The position numbers and the translations under genes were made by a program. The notes beneath the pieces are model-generated. The model saw only the letters and a list, made by a program, of their open reading frames with translations. It did not search any database and was not told the origin of the DNA. Shown here piece by piece: positions 10,936 to 23,795 of a stretch of DNA of 64,000 nt (position 1 is the first letter of the stretch; each line of letters opens with the position of its first letter). Source of the DNA: Oegoconia quadripuncta (taxonomy: Eukaryota; Arthropoda; Insecta; Lepidoptera; Autostichidae); contig OX438741.1 in NCBI GenBank assembly GCA_949316235.1, forward strand, positions 17,857,124-17,921,123, read 5' to 3'.

Positions 10936-11127
10936 ACACTGGTACAAAAGAGAACAACCAAACAAACATATTTTACTGTGCGCGTCAGTGAATAATGTCA
11001 CGTAGGTATATGTGTATTCAAATGCAGTATAGGTACTCAAATAGATACAGATACACTGTGGGTTACTGTAGATTGGAATAAATAAGTAAACTTGTAAATA
11101 AGTAAATAGATCAACTTGAGACATTTA

Positions 11128-11270
11128 GGCCCGTATTAATAAACCGTTCTCAAGATTGACATGACCTCAAGTTGACGCTTGAGAATCTATTGCATGTTAA
11201 AACAGCATGAAAAAATGGGCTTGAGACTGTGACGCGATCTCAATCTCAAGAACGATTTATTAATACGGGC
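11128..11270. mobile_element. Short MITE, family H (ggcccgtattaataaa TIR)
   Basis: TIRs ggcccgtattaataaaccgt and acgatttattaatacgggc flank a ~100 bp core. Longer relatives are at 43710-44322 and 47327-47668. The TAA duplication flanking the 43710 copy suggests PIF/Harbinger. Confidence 0.8.
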
Positions 11271-11889
11271 ATTAGTTGAGTTTGTAAACAGTATTTATGG
11301 AAAGTAGAGCACTTTGGCGTATTTTTGGGTCTGCTACTGTTTCCGCTGTAAAGTTATATAACAATTAACGTTGGGTAGTAAATGAACACCACACACTATT
11401 TTATTAAACATACCTTTTTATTTCCTATGCATAAAAGTTTGCTAAAATTATTTTTTATTATCACGCAGGTTTATTCGGCCCCCAAATTATATTAACCATT
11501 TAGTTACAATAACTAAATATCTATAACTAACTGTACATTTGCTAAATATTTACATGAATCACTTAAGTTATTACATAATTTACTTTGTCTATTTATTTGG
11601 TATTTTAAAAGTATTAATCGACAATGGCACGTCTACTTCAATTATTATAATCCACTTTAGGTCTTACTATATTTTGTAATATAGACAATAAAATAAGCCA
11701 CAATAAGTATATAATTGCTAAATAAGACAAAGACTGTAATGGACGCTCTATACAATAAGTATAGACCGAATACAGAACCGAGATTGGGAACCCGAATTGT
11801 AATTTGACGTTTTGCGACTTAGACCGTATTAATCAAACCTTTGCTACTTACTACTATTCTGGAACTACGAAGTTAGAAATATACATCAG
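11271..11889. other. AT-rich intergenic stretch, nothing recognised
   Basis: Lies between a MITE and a reverse-transcriptase relic. No exon or repeat identity was found. Confidence 0.4.
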
Positions 11890-12260
11890 GAATCAGTGTC
11901 CATAAGGTGCCTAATTAGACTAGTGTCATTAGCATAATCACGTAGCGACCACTTATAAACAGTTTCATAAATGTTATATGGAATAGTTAAAAAGAGCATT
12001 GGTCCTAAAAGGGAACCCTGAGGAGTACCGTAGGTTATATTTTTGGACTGCTTTGATGTTGTCCCATTTTTATTATTAGCAGGCGATCTGATAATAGAAA
12101 TTAAATATTTGTAGCGTATATATACATTATAAAACTGTGTTTTTTCCCACTGTTTTTTCTGTTAAATTGCGTGGCTTAGGGCGTCAAAGGCCTTTTCTAA
12201 GTCGATAAAGACTCCCAGCTTATACACTTCATACTTGTTTCCCTTAGTAATATAATTTGT
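11890..12260 (-). mobile_element. Non-LTR reverse transcriptase relic
   Basis: Minus-strand translation gives, in order, VFIDLEKAFDALSHAI (RT block with catalytic Asp), ITYGTPQGSLLGPMLF (template-grip PQGS block) and DYANDTSLI (the YADD-type box, with Asn in place of the first Asp). Order and spacing match a non-LTR RT palm domain. Stops and frameshifts between the blocks, plus the changed catalytic box, mark it as dead. The clade is uncertain; CR1/jockey-like is plausible. Confidence 0.8.
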
Positions 12261-13158
12261 TCAAAAGGATCGTATGACGCACCTAACTTATCAAACTTTG
12301 CATAAAAATATTAAAATTTTTACTGTTTTGTATATCTGAGTAGTTGTTATTAACTTACTGGGTGTGCTCGAGGTTTTTTGATAAGGATTCAGTGATTTTT
12401 AGGAATTCTTTTAATATATGTTTGATTCTCAGATGAGTTAATTACTCTTTTGGTTCAGTAAAGAGTTTTAGTTGGTTAGGTGTTCGGTCCAAATCAATTT
12501 TCATTTTTCTATTTTACCATTGTTTTGTGGCGTATGGTGTAGTTTGTAGAGGTAATGTAGCATAATGTGGAACGATTTGTTTATCATATTTTGTGATTGC
12601 GGGTATATTTATGATTTTTGAGTATTCCTTCTTATCATTATTCCGGCGATCTTTCGAATCTTTGGCCTAAGGTTCAGGAAGGTCTCGAAATTCTGCTTTT
12701 ACGTCTTCATGCAACAGTAATAGTTTGGATAGATGTCTTATGACATGACTTTTTGATCAGTGTTGATTATAGCGATTGCTAAATTATCTACTTCTATTTT
12801 TAACTTATTGTGATCTAAACCAATTTGATCAATAGTAAGTCTAATTGTTTGTTTGTTTTTTTTTCTCCGTATAGCTGTATCTCTACCGCTAGCAAGGCGG
12901 ACGTTGCCGCGCCTCAAAAAAATTAAATACTTAATCGTATTACCTTACGCTACGGACTCTTTCGTACCCCGCATCCCCCTCCACCCACATCTGTCTCTTG
13001 TGCCACAGAGTTCCTCCAAAAAACCTTTCAGTTACTCGGACTTTTCCTCAAAGGAGGACTGTATTTCCGAACTCCTGGCAGCTTCAAAGAGTGACTATTT
13101 TCCCGAAATTCATTTGTAAGACATCATCTCATTAGTGGGTTCCCCTGAGGGTGAGGCA
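12261..13158. other. Region 3' of PLB1, with possible 3' UTR and more LINE debris
   Basis: Lies immediately downstream (minus strand) of the PLB1 stop. No AATAAA is seen on the minus strand within the nearest ~250 bp, so the transcript end is not located. The part adjoining the RT relic is probably upstream sequence of the same LINE. Confidence 0.35.
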
Positions 13159-13325
13159 TCACAGCGGCTGGCGGCCGGTGCGCAGGAAGTGGCGCGAGTT
13201 GCGCGCCGTGAACAGGAAGGGCGCGCGCCGCGACGGGCAGCGCACGGCGCGGAGCAGCTCGGGCGGGGAGTTGTCCGTCTTGTTGCCCACCGGCTCCAGC
13301 AGGTTGTTCCACAGCAGGTTCGCGG
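13159..13325 (-). CDS. PLB1-like terminal coding exon
   Basis: 167 nt from acceptor caattccag to a TGA at 13161-13159. It encodes AANLLWNNLLEPVGNKTDN, then RCPSRRAPFLFTARNS, and ends RTGRQPL. The LWNNLLEPVG..K and CP...PFLFT.RNS signatures close the PLB1 catalytic unit. The exon is very GC-rich relative to its surroundings, with GC-ending codons. No hydrophobic C-terminal anchor is visible, so a soluble secreted product is possible. Confidence 0.95.
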
Positions 13326-16300
13326 CTGGAATTGTATTATACGATTTTGAAATGATCACCAGCTTACGCAATCCCCTTGGCAAGACACGGACCGTCCTCG
13401 AGCACGGGTCGTAGCCAAATTGGGGATTGGAAGACTCGGACTTGTCCGTGCCTCGGAAATCCTAATTTCTAGGTGGTTGAATATACACATAATGTCACAT
13501 AATGGGCAGAGACCACAGACTTCCACTTGCTACGATCCTGACACACCTCTTTTGTTTGGTGGTTGAATGGGACGATTTACCGAGATTTTTCAATTGAAGC
13601 CAGTCGAAAGTCCTTTTGGACAGAGCGCTCCGAAGACGACGAAAAACGGTTCAAGTTGCCGATACAAACTCATTCTTTGAAATCAACACATAGGTACTTG
13701 ACAGCGTTTATTTTTACATGCTCAATACTCCATTTAACCACCATGTACAATTACATCTCTTCAGCAAGTTTATTCTTTACTTGGTTCTTACCCAGCGCAT
13801 GCCCCTTCTGCGAGAAGTGGAAGCAGTCGTGCGTGATGTAGGACTGATGAATGACGAGCGGCAGCGGCTGCGTGGGCGGCAGCGGCGCGTTAAACAGCCT
13901 CATGAAGGGCTGCACCACCACCGTGAAGTCTTCGCGAGTGTCATAGCGACCGCTATCCACCTGAAATAAATTTTATTAGATTCCTCAAAATGACAGGCAA
14001 GAGATTCTTTAAGGATATTAGGTACATTAAAATTCTATTGCGTGTATCAGCACCATTTTTATCATAAAATATTAGATTTTTCTAGGAATTTCGTTGGTTA
14101 TTTTTTTTATGCACAACGGGTTAGCACTTGACTTCAATCACACCTGATGTAAAGTGAAGATGAGGCCGAAGGTGGAAGCGTGCTGACCCGGAAACCCAAA
14201 TATTTGGGGAAATGGTTAACTTATCTCTGACAACTGGAACACAACAATGCTATTAACATTGCTGTTTGGCGGTAGATTTAGATAAGATGGTGGTAGCTAG
14301 CCAGGCGAACATTTAAAATGCCCTACCACCAACCAAACCGAGTACTTAAACATGTACCCCGCTGGGGATCGAACCCGCGACCTCCGAATCGGAAGCCCAA
14401 TGTTGTTTACATTGAGCCACGGAGGCGGTTGTAGATAACACCGGCAGTACCTAGTTGAAACCTTCGGAATTATCTTGCCTAAACGTCCATTGATGTTAAG
14501 CTCAAAACCAGTAAGGAGGTATACCCACCAGCATAGACTCCGCCTTCTGGTACAGTCGCGACATCCGCACCAGCTCCTCCAGCTCTCCGCCGCCGCGGTG
14601 GAAGCAAGAGCAGAACAGCGAGTGCATCATCCGGCACATGAACGGCCTCAGAACGCGGACAGACACCGATACGTCTGGAACGAAGGGTAAGATTGCCAAC
14701 TTTTTAAGTAGAAATAAAGTAAATCTGTTTCAGAGAGGATAAATAAAGAGTATTATTTATTTAAAATACCGAGGACTTTAAGACGACCGATTGGTGTAGT
14801 GGATAGTGACCCTATCAGCGAAACCAACGGTTGCGGGTACGAATCTCGCGAGGGGTAAATGTTTGTGTGATGAATACGAACATTTATTCCCGAGTCTTGG
14901 ATGTTTATATAAATATTTATGTATGTTCATCCGTTATCTAGTATCCATAGCACAAGCTTTGCTTAGTTTGGGACTAGATGATTGCTGTGAGTGTCCGAAA
15001 TATTTATTTATTTATTATTATTGTTTTGAAAATATTGCCCTTTTGCGGTAATTTGTGGTTTATGCACAATGTTATGTCATCATCAGCCAGGAAACATCGC
15101 ATGCAGGGATATAGGCCTTCCTTGTATATGAGAGAGCATGAGCCATAGTCCACCACGCTGGCCCAATGCTGGTTGGAGACTTCACATGCCTTTGAATTTT
15201 TATATCTCAGGCATGCAGGTTTCCTCACGATGTTTTCCTTCACCGTTAAAGAGCAGTCGGATAAATGCACATAAGTAATTAATTTTCTGTTATGCAATAA
15301 GGGGTATTCTATTGTATTGTATTGTATTGTAATTACATTTAAAAAACTCATTGGTACATGGCCTGTCTGGGAATCGAACCCGGATCTCCTAAATTGAGAC
15401 AGCATCTGAACCATATTCTAATTTAAATCTAATATTAATATTAATAGTGACGTTTTCAAGTGATAATTTTATCGTATGAAATAAAATATTTTGATTTGAT
15501 TTGATTTAATTCTAAGTTCATAGAGATCGGGAGCTAAAGTCAGAGTTATTGTAAATGGAGTATTTCAGATAGATGATAGATAAATCGTTTATTTGTGACT
15601 CCAGTCACACACATACCATTATTCCATAAGAAATAACATACATCCCACCAAAAACATTCTGTAAAAAACTAGCCAAGTCTCGATGGAGCTGCTTGATTAT
15701 CTCTAAAAAGTAATGAAATCTATACAAAGTCGTGCCAAGTTCCTTACTGCGATTTCTTTATTATTATAGTTAATGTTGTGTGACTTGGCCGTTGAAGGGT
15801 ACACAGGGGTACAAAACCAGGTGCTCCATGACACCATTGCACCAATCTGTCGCCAGAACCGCTATTAATGTTATTAATTATGTTATTAAGAATGTTCAAC
15901 GGCAAACTATTAGCGAATAATCTGTGTGGCGTTTACATAACATTCTTTATACGTTAGTGGCTTTATCAAGCCTACAATTGACTGGTTATTGAATCAACGT
16001 TTTCCAAGTGGCAATTTTCCATCGTCACTGCGTAGCGGTTCTGGCGACAGATTGGTGCAATGGTGTCATGGAGCACCTGGTTTTGTACCCCTGTGTACCC
16101 TTCAACGGCCAAGTCACACAACATTAACTATAATACTAAAGAAATCGCAGTAAGGAACCTTACACTTGGCACGACTTTGTATAGATTTCATTACTTTTTA
16201 GAGATAATCAAGCAGCTCCATCGAGACTTGGCTAGTTTTTTACAGAATGTTTTTGGTGGGATTTCACTTCTTTTTGTAGAAACGTGGGCATATTATATAT

Positions 16301-19300
16301 ATGCCCACGTTTCTACAAATATACTTGATACTGCAAGTTGAGTCAGTTCTACCATACACCAAGAAAGATATTGAATGGAAGAGACAAGACCCGTCTTTGG
16401 GCATACCAACTACTTGTTAGCCACTAAGTTCATCGTCGTCTTTTAATATTATCGACATTTTTTACGATAATTATTATCTTGCGAAATCAAACACAATTAA
16501 ACTCAACGACCTTTAGTATATGGACAACAAATCAGAAATACCGATAATATTTAGACTAAAACCTACTTATATCTTTAAGACTTCTTTTGTCTTAATAAAA
16601 AAAACTTAAAGAAAATATTACTCTGCCTACTCAATCTATACAAACTATAAGCAAAACGTTAACTCTTAATTATTAGACAAGTGTCAATATAATTAATTAT
16701 CAATGAACTTTCTACCAAAGGTACTACCTACCTAGTACTGAAATACAGCTAAATTAATGATATTTTTAAACGAAACGAAGTAATATCTAACTAAATAAAC
16801 TAAACTAGAATACTAGAAAAGTACTTATAAACACGAACGCGATTCGAAGTACTGCCTAACTGTAAATTAAACCTAGAAAACTAAAAGTAGGTACTAAATA
16901 ATTAACAATTAAATAAAGTATTCAATTGAAACTTCTTTTAATTCTGATAATTAAGTAATAATCAGTAATCCGTCACTAACCATATAATTCCTAACCTGTT
17001 TAAATCTTTGAATTAATATAATAACAACCTGCCAATTAACCTTAGCAAACCTCACGAAATAATCAGCGAAATCAACGAAATGCAAATAATCCCTCCTAAT
17101 CCCTAGCAAACATTTTCAAGCGCAATAGGAGAATGTCGTAAACGACTGTAACGCGGCCGGTTGCCACTTTGCCATATAAGGTTATCGGAAAAACAAAACG
17201 TAAGCGCGTTTTAAAATACAGTCAACGCCATCTAGCGACGCCACTCTTAGCTAATGCATTATATTTTGACCAAATTTTCGTTTGTTTATTTAATTTGTGT
17301 AATGTTCGAGTAGAATAAAATTAATCGTTTGACTATTTCTTCTTGTAAACTTGTAATAAGTATAAGTAAGTATAAGTATAAAAGCCAGTCTAGTCTTATC
17401 CAGAGTTTTCCTTTAATTTTATTTATATTCGTATTAAAAGCAGAAGGGGAGGCATTCGCCCAGCAGTGGGACGCTATAGGCTAGATTAAATTAGAAGATG
17501 TGTCCCACTACGCTGGATTTTTGCAATGACAGTCGATTTTTCTATGTACCAATAGTAGAAGGGGGCATTACCATATCTCTAATACAGCTGAGACCAGCTG
17601 AGGGTTCTTCATCAGATACTTCAGACCTTCGATTTTTGACATCAAATGAAGCGGCCCACCAAGTTGAATATTTTTTGTAAAGGCGGTATATGTCGATCTC
17701 TAATAGTTTGGTTGGGCTCTTGTGTTTCCTAATCAGGGTCACCAGGTACTCCAGATCTTCGATTATCCTAGTTTTTATAGTTTTCCCTTTATGTGGCCAT
17801 TGAACCATAACTCTGTACCAAATTTCAGCTCTCTGAGTTTATGGGAAGTACTAGTTCTATTTTGATGATCATGAGTGAGTGAGTGAGTGAGTGAGTGTCA
17901 TAAATGCGAAACTTTGCTTTCGCTTAACTTCGGAACTAAATGACCTACAGACTTGAAATTTTGGATTTTAAGTATGTGATTATAGCTTACTGGATGACGA
18001 AAATTTCTGCGTTCTAGTCTTATCCAGAGGTTCTAAATAGGGGCCTGAAAATGCGGCGAAATGGTTCCAGTAAAGGATGGTACGGCAGTGTTTGCTTCGC
18101 GCTCGACTTGGCGGGGGCACTGCCGTGCCCCCAGATTAGAGTATGTCTGTGCTATCTCCGTACAAATTAGCGTACTTCTAGAAAGTCTCGTAGCTCTGAA
18201 TCTGTCTCAGAAATGCCTATGGGTGTGACGGTAAACCAGCGCTGAGCGCTTATCAGCTGATGGCGGAGTGTGAATTTTATTTCGACTTAACTTTACTACA
18301 GCGTAATATGTGTATGGTGAAATGGTGTCCATGTTTCACCTTAGGCTCCACTGAAAACCAGCGTTGTAGTCTAATTTCTAGACTGCAACTTATGCTGAAT
18401 AGGAGACCTTCTTTGACACCACTTTGCGACACCGAAAATTAATTTTTAAATACTTTAAGTCTACTAGTGAAACTTTACTTAGGTACCTAGCTGCCTATTT
18501 TTTACTTTTATTTTTGTAAACTGCTATGAGATAGGAGTACTCACTCATCCTATTGAAACTGTTTTGTGTACCTACTTTTGTCTCGGTCCCAATTCCATTA
18601 TGACAATTTGCAATTCACCGTTATACATGTATAATAATATGTGTGTCGTTAAATGGGTCAAATAAACGATTCTTATTCTTATTTTTAAATGTGCAGCGCC
18701 TCTAGCGGATAGTTTGCAATAGGGACTTGTTTCGTAAACGCGAACGCGATGGTAAAGTTAAAAACGAGACAAAACCCACACTTCGCACGCTGAGCATAAA
18801 GCTGAGTTGTTTCCCTTTCGTTGCTGCGCAGCGACACTTCACATAATGTTCTGTTATTTTTATTTGTTTAACAATGTTGTATACGTGTCGAAGTGGCGAA
18901 TAAACTTTCAATCGCTGGAGAAAGTGACTAGGCACATACAGTATGGGATGCAAAGCCGAAGATCTGGCTGCGGGGCTCCTCTTGGTCGCCTATGTCGAGC
19001 AATGGTCTAGGGTCTGATAACGATGATAAAGAATAGTTCATTGCTGTTGCTAGCTTAAAAGAATCTGTAATCGATTTTCCATTGTAACAGAAAAGTCGTA
19101 AAAAGCTTATCTTTGCAGATCAGAAGACTGATTTCCGTACTTAGTTGACCGTGTCCTACGTCCCGTCTGATAAACTAGCCTAAAATACTCACTAATATTA
19201 TAAATACATGCATTACCAACATAATATTAATAACTAACTCAACCCAGTACGCTTTTCAAACGAAATACATATTAGTACATATTATATAACAAATAACCAA

Positions 19301-22300
19301 TCTGCTACCATCCCACTAATTATTTATTTACTACCAAAGTTCTGTTTTAAGCTGAACGTCACTTTCCACTTGAGGCACTGGCAGAATTATCAGTGTTTTT
19401 TTTTTTTATGCATAACGGGTTGATACTTGATCTCAATCTGATCTATCAACCTGATATTAAGCGAAGATGAGGTCGAAGGTGGAAGCGTACTGACCCGGAA
19501 ACCCCAACACATTTGGGGGACTGGCTATCTTATCTCTGACAACCGGAACACAACAATGCTATCAACATTGCTGCTTGGCGGCAGATTTAGATAAGATGGT
19601 GGTAGCCAGCCAGGCGGACATCTAAAATGCCCTACCACCAACCAAACCGAGTACCTTAAACATGTACCCCGCTGGGGATCGAACCCGCGACCTCCGAAAC
19701 GTAAACCCAATGTTGTTTACATTGAGCCACGGAGGCGGTTGTAAGCGCGTTCAGCGTTTACAGCGTTAGCGGTGCCAGCAAGCCCTTTCACTGCTACAAT
19801 TATATTGTGCATTATTCTAAGATTTCCTGAGATTCTAAGAGTCCTGTATAATAATAAGTATATTTATGGTTCTATACAATGTATTTATGGTTCTGTACAA
19901 TGTATTTATGGTTCTGTACAATGTATTTATGGTTCTGTACAATGTATTTTTGCACTGAATGAAAAGTTTCTATGTCTATGTCTAATTTCGATTGACATAG
20001 CTTGGTACAAATACATAAAATATGACATGTAATGTAATGATCGACAGAATAAGTGAATGTAGCTATATTAAATCCCTCTGGTATGCATCTAGATTATTCA
20101 TGCTTTTATCCAACACACCGAAGGTCTACTAATCTAAACTCACCTAATACTGGCACTAAATTAATAATAGTCCTGGGCAGGTGTGTGTGGAAGTAATCCA
20201 ACGCTTTGGCTAGCTTCCTGGCGTGGGCGGCGGGAGACCACGACACTGGGGACAGGCACGATGCGGAGCACAGGTCGTTGGCGCCGATGAAAACTGTGAT
20301 CATCTTCCAGTGTTGAGCGATATCGATATCTGGGGATGCTTGCATGCGGGCCACCAGGATCTGAGAAAGTGGAAGAAGATTTCATTAGGACATAAGATCA
20401 TCAAACATTAGTCATAGTCTTGTGTATACCCATTGTAGGGGCATACTCGGGGGATACCATACCTAATTGTAACGAGACGCCATGCGACTTGTTGGTTCTC
20501 TTTTTGCAATATTCTCCATGTTTGTTTCTTTTTCGGTTAAGTCATAATATTTTAAATTCAAAATTTGAACTCTGCCTGTTCTCTCTCTCCGTCTTTCTGT
20601 ATAGCTTTTTGGTTAGTCAGTTCGTAATTTGCCCTTGAAAAGATTGGACGTGTACTTTTCTGTTATTTTTGTTTAAAATATGTAATAGGTCTTTGCCGTT
20701 CTGCAGTACTGGCCGTTTCAAATCAAAATAATTTTTGTTTGGCTAAGAATTCTAATTTCAAATTAATTTTATTTTAAAAACATGAAATTCTTTTTCCAAA
20801 AGTAGTCATTTGTTTATTGATTAGTGTTACATTTTCATCGCATTTCAATCTTTTTCGTCGTCATGGATACGTTAAAAATTCAAGTAATTATGGAATATGA
20901 GTACCGTCGTGGCAGCAACGCGGCACAAGCGGCGCGCAACATCAACGACGTTTACGGTGCTAACACTACAAACCAACGCACCACCTGTTATTGGTTTGCT
21001 CGCTTCCGTGCTGGGAATTTCGACCTGAAAAATGAACCTCGCGGTCGTCCGAAGACTTTGGTCGACAATGACGAATTAAAGGCGATTGTGGAAGATGATG
21101 ATACACAATCTACTGCTCAATTAGCAGCAACTTTCGACGTTAGCGTCAAAACAATATTGGTCCATTTGCGTCAAATTGGCAAGGTAAAAAAGCTTGACAA
21201 ATGGGTGCCTCACGAACTCAATGATCGCCAGCGCGAAGTACGCGTCGAGACGTGCCTTGCACTGCTCAACAGACACACAAATGAAGGAATTTTGAACCGC
21301 ATTGTTACCTGCGATGAAAAATGGATTCTGTTTGATAACCGCAAGTGCTCAGCAAGTTGGTTGGATCATGGTTCAGCACCTAAACAATGCCCTAAACGAA
21401 AACTTACCCATATTTAGCAGTAGGTAACATCTGCAGCTCTCTATAGCGATAAGTTGAAAATTTAGAAAACGCCCCGACAACATTTATCAAATAAATTATT
21501 GTATCAAATAAAGTAATGCTAGAAATAGTTCACTTTTCTATTTTTCATTTTATCTAAATCTAAATGACAACTATACAGGGTGAAAATTAATTAGTGTCAT
21601 TCCTGTCTACTAGTGACTTTCCCCAAAACCATAGCCCAATTCGATCAAATAAATTTCGTTTACCATACAAAGTTAAATAAAGAAAATACCTCTAGTATTG
21701 AAGTACATCAATTTTCGACTGAACTCGGCTATGGATCCTTTTACCACCAACCAAACCGAGTACTTAAACATGTACCCCGCTGAGGATCGAACCCGCGACC
21801 TCCGAATCGTAAACCCAATTGTTTACATTGAGCCACGGAGACGGAGAAATAGTATTTATTAAAAAAAAAATGTATTTGTGTAGTCTTTGCAACCATCTGG
21901 TATCCATTTTGGATATAGTAAAACAGCCCTGTATGAATCTTGAGATCGCGTGCTTCATCTTCGGCCACATCGTCACTTTCCATCAGGTGAGATTATGGTC
22001 AAACGCGTATCCAGTTAATCATAAAAAAAAATTACGAAACCAACTGTTCAGGGTCATTAATTTTGTTGTGACAGACAACGCGTAATTTGTCAATTACGAT
22101 GTTTTGACATATCACAATAACACGTAACTGTATACGAATATTGTTTCTATTGTAGAATGATGTCTTGTGGTTAGTAACATGTTACTACATAAATGGCCCA
22201 ATAAGAGTCAAAGGCTACCGCGGACGAGAGAAGGCTCGTATTGCGTTGTGGTCCGACCCACCGTCTGTGGACGACCTCACGTAATTTCCATAAAAAGCCA

Positions 22301-23715
22301 ATTTGGCTAATTTGGGTTTCTCGAAAGGTTTGTTTACTATGTATAATGGATTTTATTTATTTAATCACATAGTTGCAATAGAATATTCATTTATTTACCA
22401 CCACAAAACAAAAGTGCAATAATATTTTACATAAATCTAGATGTACCTAATAAATATAAATATCCTTAGACATACACACAGCGCCATCTAGATCCGCAGT
22501 AAGCAACTATATGCTTGTGTTGTGGATACCAGATGGTTGATATAATACATAAATACATTTTTTTTTTGTAAATCAATACTTATTATAAATGTAAACATCC
22601 ATAACTCGTCGGGTACACATGTCCGTATTCATCACACAAACATATGCCCCAAGCGGGATTCGAAACCGCAACCTTTTGGTATAGTGGTCAGAGTTGCTAA
22701 CCATTACACCAAACAGATACAAATATATTACAGAAACTATGCCAATAAAAATCTATAGCTAAAAACAAAAGATTATACCGAAATAAAATACTTATTATAT
22801 TATTTAAAACATTTATAAATAAAAAAAATTGCCCAGGATCTTGCACGGCCGGAGTAGGCTGGCGACATTGCCTCGTTGAATATCAGGGCTCACCCTTTGC
22901 GCTAAATGGAGACCAGCCCAAATAGAGACACCAACCTTCCGTTCATATTTTACATTGAGAATATTATCTTATAAAGTATTGTTTTGTGGGGGTCTGATGG
23001 GTAATAACCTGTGTTACAACTCATCAGGCCCCACTATCTTTCATATTGAATATATTTAGATAAAGTCTGGTAGTAAATTGATGAGAAGGTAATTTTTATC
23101 TGAGCGGTTTGTGTGAGTGTTCACGTGTGAAGGCGCGTGTGTGTGTAAAGGTGAAGGGGTGTGTCTGTGAGTGTATATGTATACTGGATGAGTTTTTTTG
23201 AGATTAAGTAAGTGAAATAGAAGGTATTGGCATAGGTAGTTTATTTTTTTTCTTCAAAACCATAAAATATAATAAAACGTTATGGCATTTGACGGTCGCG
23301 TATGTAGTCATGGCTGAATTCTGGGCGGACCAAATCTGATTGGACACATTGACACGAAGAAGAAGATTATAACTTCTAGTAGTAATACAAACACACATCC
23401 TCAGGGGTTCAAAATTACTCAAAATTCAAGTTGTCAATATTTTAATTTCTATTTTGTTGTAATTTTTTGTTTTGCTGATAATTGTTTACTAAATGGTCAA
23501 ATTTACTAATTGTAATGTATAAGCCCTCCCATTACTAATAAACCTATCCTCCCGCCCTTCACCTCGGGGAGAAGGGGGGGTGACTGAAAAACAGCGTTGA
23601 CCGTGACATCTGTCCCGGTACAGCAAAGCTGATGTCACTCCCTTTTGCCTTGACTATTCAAAATTGTTACTATGTCAATAGCTTTAAGTTAAATAGGAAC
23701 TAAGGCAATAAATAA

Positions 23716-23795
<80 letters not shown>

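Larger units (their letters stand above)
15642..18136. mobile_element. Duplicated composite element, copy A (Helitron/Helentron-like?)
   Basis: This 2495-bp unit matches 56577-59333 almost base for base, starting at atcccaccaaaaacattctg and ending at gtgcccccagat. The flanks are unrelated in the two places. Contents: inverted arms 15642-15863/16034-16262, a LANCL exon fragment, a palindrome, an OTU fragment on the minus strand, ~1 kb of AT-rich sequence, an intact minus-strand ORF (17808-17542), a (GTGA)n run near 17876 and a terminal GC hairpin. No TIRs join the two ends. On the minus strand the end reads A|TCTGGGGGC in both copies, compatible with a Helitron 5'-TC inserted after A. The other end lacks a clear CTRR. 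It lies within a PLB1 intron. Confidence 0.8.

Noticed and set aside
13135..13414. Plus-strand open frames rich in Arg/Ala opposite the last PLB1 exon
   Set aside because: They are antisense shadows of the GC-rich exon on the minus strand.
15642..16262. CRISPR-like or prophage-type inverted repeat
   Set aside because: The context is eukaryotic. There are no spaced short repeats, and the arms derive from a host exon and a transposon.
16060..16341. 93-residue ORF starting MVSWSTWFCTPVYP
   Set aside because: It is the LANCL exon read one frame off and continued through an inverted arm and palindrome. The correct frame gives WCHGAPG.
23720..23793. Poly-Asn coding segment
   Set aside because: Produced by an (ATT)n microsatellite.
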